A DNA stretch of 64,000 bases from an uncultured Eubacteriales bacterium. Its GTDB lineage: Bacteria > Bacillota > Clostridia > Lachnospirales > Lachnospiraceae. The notes beneath the pieces are model-generated. The model saw only the letters and a program-made list of their open reading frames with translations. It ran no database searches and had not been told where the DNA came from. The stretch is from the NCBI GenBank assembly GCA_900315665.1, contig OMZX01000026.1, forward strand, positions 1 to 64,000. Reading direction: 5' to 3'. Position 1 is the stretch's first letter; each line of letters opens with the position of its first letter. The translations under genes were made by a program, and so were the position numbers. Positions 62,823 through 64,000 of the stretch are shown here, piece by piece.

Positions 62823-64000
62823 ATGAAACTAGATGAAATAACCTTTCAAGGCTATAAGAGAAAAAATGGAAAACCCGGCATCCGGAACAGGGTACTTGTG
62901 GTTTATACGGTGAAATGTGCTGAGTTTGTTGCGAGGCAGATCGTGGATCGCTCCGATGATCCGGATGTCGAGCTGGTTGGCTTCGACGGATGTACCGATA
63001 ATCAGTATGCTGTAAACCTGCTGATCAGTCTGATTCGTCATCCGAATGTCGGCGCCGTACTTAGTGTAGGCCTTGGCTGTGAGTACATACAGCCTGAATG
63101 GCTTGCCGATATTGCGACGAAGGAGGGAAAGCTCTCCCAATGGATGTTTATCCAGAAGGAGGGTGGTACCCGCAGTGCGATGGAGAAGGGACTTGCCTTC
63201 GTACAGTGGGCTTTGAAGAAGCTGAAGGAAACGCCGCGTGTGCCGATGAAGCTTTCAGATCTCGTGATTGGTGCAGAATGCGGCGGATCCGACTATACGT
63301 CTGGACTTGCCGGCAATGCGCTCGTCGGACGGTTTTTTGACAAACTAACTGATCTTGGCGGGACAGCCATCTTTGAAGAAATCGTGGAAGCGATCGGTCT
63401 TCGAGATATGCTGGTTGAAAGAGGTGCAGATCCGGAGGCGAAAAAGGAAATCGGCGACACCTATGATAAAGCCCTGGACTACTGTCGTTCTGTACGACAG
63501 TACTCCATAAGCCCGGGTAACTTCGCCGGCGGACTGACGACCATCGAGGAGAAATCGATGGGAGCGCTCGTGAAGAGCGGTTCGAGGCCGATTCAGGGCG
63601 TTTTGAAGATTGCAGAGGCGCCGGAGAAGACGGGACTTTGGCTTCTTGATTCTACACCGGATCCGTACTGGATGCAGTTTGGCATCACAAATCCGAATGA
63701 CAATGAAGGCCTCATGGATCTCGTCAGCTGCGGGGCACATCTTGTGTTCTTAGTGACGGGACGGGGCAGTGTCGTCGGCAGTGCAGTCGGTCCCTGCGTA
63801 AAGATCACGGGAAATCACGATACCTACCGGAATATGTCAGAGGATATGGAATTTGATGCCAGTCCGATTCTTTTTGGAACGAAAAGCCAGGATGAGATGA
63901 CCGAGGAGCTTGCCCGGTATGTCGCAGCAATCGCCGGCGGAGAAATGACGAAGTCCGAAGCACTCGGGCATAAGGAATTTTATATCCCGTACAAGTATCA
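62823..64000 (+). CDS. UxaA-type dehydratase large subunit (partial, runs off the window)
   Basis: Open from the ATG at 62823 to the edge, 392 codons so far. Altronate/galactarate dehydratase large-subunit features: FDGCTDNQYAVNLLISLI, GAVLSVGLGCEYIQPEWLAD, VIGAECGGSDYTSGLAGNAL, and STPDPYWMQFGITNPND, with cysteines that may hold Fe. Converts a sugar acid to a 2-keto-3-deoxy acid. Forms the enzyme with the SAF subunit before it. The sequence is nearly complete (family about 385-400 residues in this half). Confidence 0.88.
   Translation, partial: MKLDEITFQGYKRKNGKPGIRNRVLVVYTVKCAEFVARQIVDRSDDPDVELVGFDGCTDNQYAVNLLISLIRHPNVGAVLSVGLGCEYIQPEWLADIATKEGKLSQWMFIQKEGGTRSAMEKGLAFVQWALKKLKETPRVPMKLSDLVIGAECGGSDYTSGLAGNALVGRFFDKLTDLGGTAIFEEIVEAIGLRDMLVERGADPEAKKEIGDTYDKALDYCRSVRQYSISPGNFAGGLTTIEEKSMGALVKSGSRPIQGVLKIAEAPEKTGLWLLDSTPDPYWMQFGITNPNDNEGLMDLVSCGAHLVFLVTGRGSVVGSAVGPCVKITGNHDTYRNMSEDMEFDASPILFGTKSQDEMTEELARYVAAIAGGEMTKSEALGHKEFYIPYKY

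Noticed and set aside
1..64000. CRISPR array, prophage, insertion sequence, rRNA or tRNA genes
   Set aside because: No regularly spaced repeats, transposase or phage proteins, or RNA gene sequences were recognised.

Overview
The window looks like chromosomal DNA of an anaerobic Gram-positive bacterium of the Clostridia, most likely a Lachnospiraceae member. This is inferred from the lipoprotein signal peptides followed by Thr/Ala/Glu-rich linkers (231, 38601, 58500), strong AGGAGG-type ribosome binding sites, a tetrahydrofolate riboswitch, hexuronate and TRAP-transport gene sets, and intergenic hairpin terminators with T-runs. I saw no rRNA, tRNA, CRISPR array, insertion sequence or phage genes.

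Layout. 1-11.5 kb: a broken tannase-like hydrolase, MATE exporter, DUF2752 and zinc-ribbon/DUF898 membrane proteins, a MalY/PatB-type C-S lyase, a GH13 amylase, a YjbR-alkyltransferase fusion, a LysR remnant, a HipBA module and a malic enzyme lacking its C-terminal third. 11.5-21.7 kb (minus strand): an AAA/PD-(D/E)XK protein, PhoH-like ATPase, an orphan sugar ABC permease with a PfkB kinase and a GDPD-like protein, and a heterodimeric ABC exporter. 21.8-28.8 kb: a LysR regulator with lrgA/lrgB-like genes, a VOC protein, and a GntR-uxuA-uxuB hexuronate set with three matching operator sequences. 28.9-36.4 kb: a DUF4143 ATPase, glycogen phosphorylase, AraC regulator, HD hydrolase, C_GCAxxG_C_C protein and a ParE/RelB-type toxin-antitoxin pair. 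36.7-42 kb: metN-metI-metQ followed by an aminotransferase and a 2-hydroxyacid (HicDH-like) dehydrogenase. 42-48 kb: a truncated FAD oxidase, a PNPOx-like protein, PPK2, an NhaC-like antiporter and PPK1.

48.3-51.5 kb is the most interesting part. A THF riboswitch controls a FolT-like ECF transporter subunit through a hairpin that can act both as terminator and as RBS sequestor. It is followed by an overlapping pair encoding a RimK-like ATP-grasp ligase and a divergent FolC/Mur ligase. I infer a possible system for taking up folate and modifying its tail. 51.6-54.9 kb: a second RelB/YoeB-like module, a frameshifted OGG-type glycosylase, a HAD phosphatase and an SGNH hydrolase. 55-64 kb: a LacI-regulated sugar-acid locus (SDR, enolase-superfamily dehydratase, TRAP transporter, RraA-like aldolase, split UxaA-type dehydratase) with three AAAACGTTTT operators. 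The last gene runs off the window.

A recurring theme is gene decay. At least five genes are truncated or frameshifted (231, 8547, 10694, 42203, 52236), mostly next to intact transport or toxin-antitoxin genes. Three toxin-antitoxin modules lie within 43 kb.
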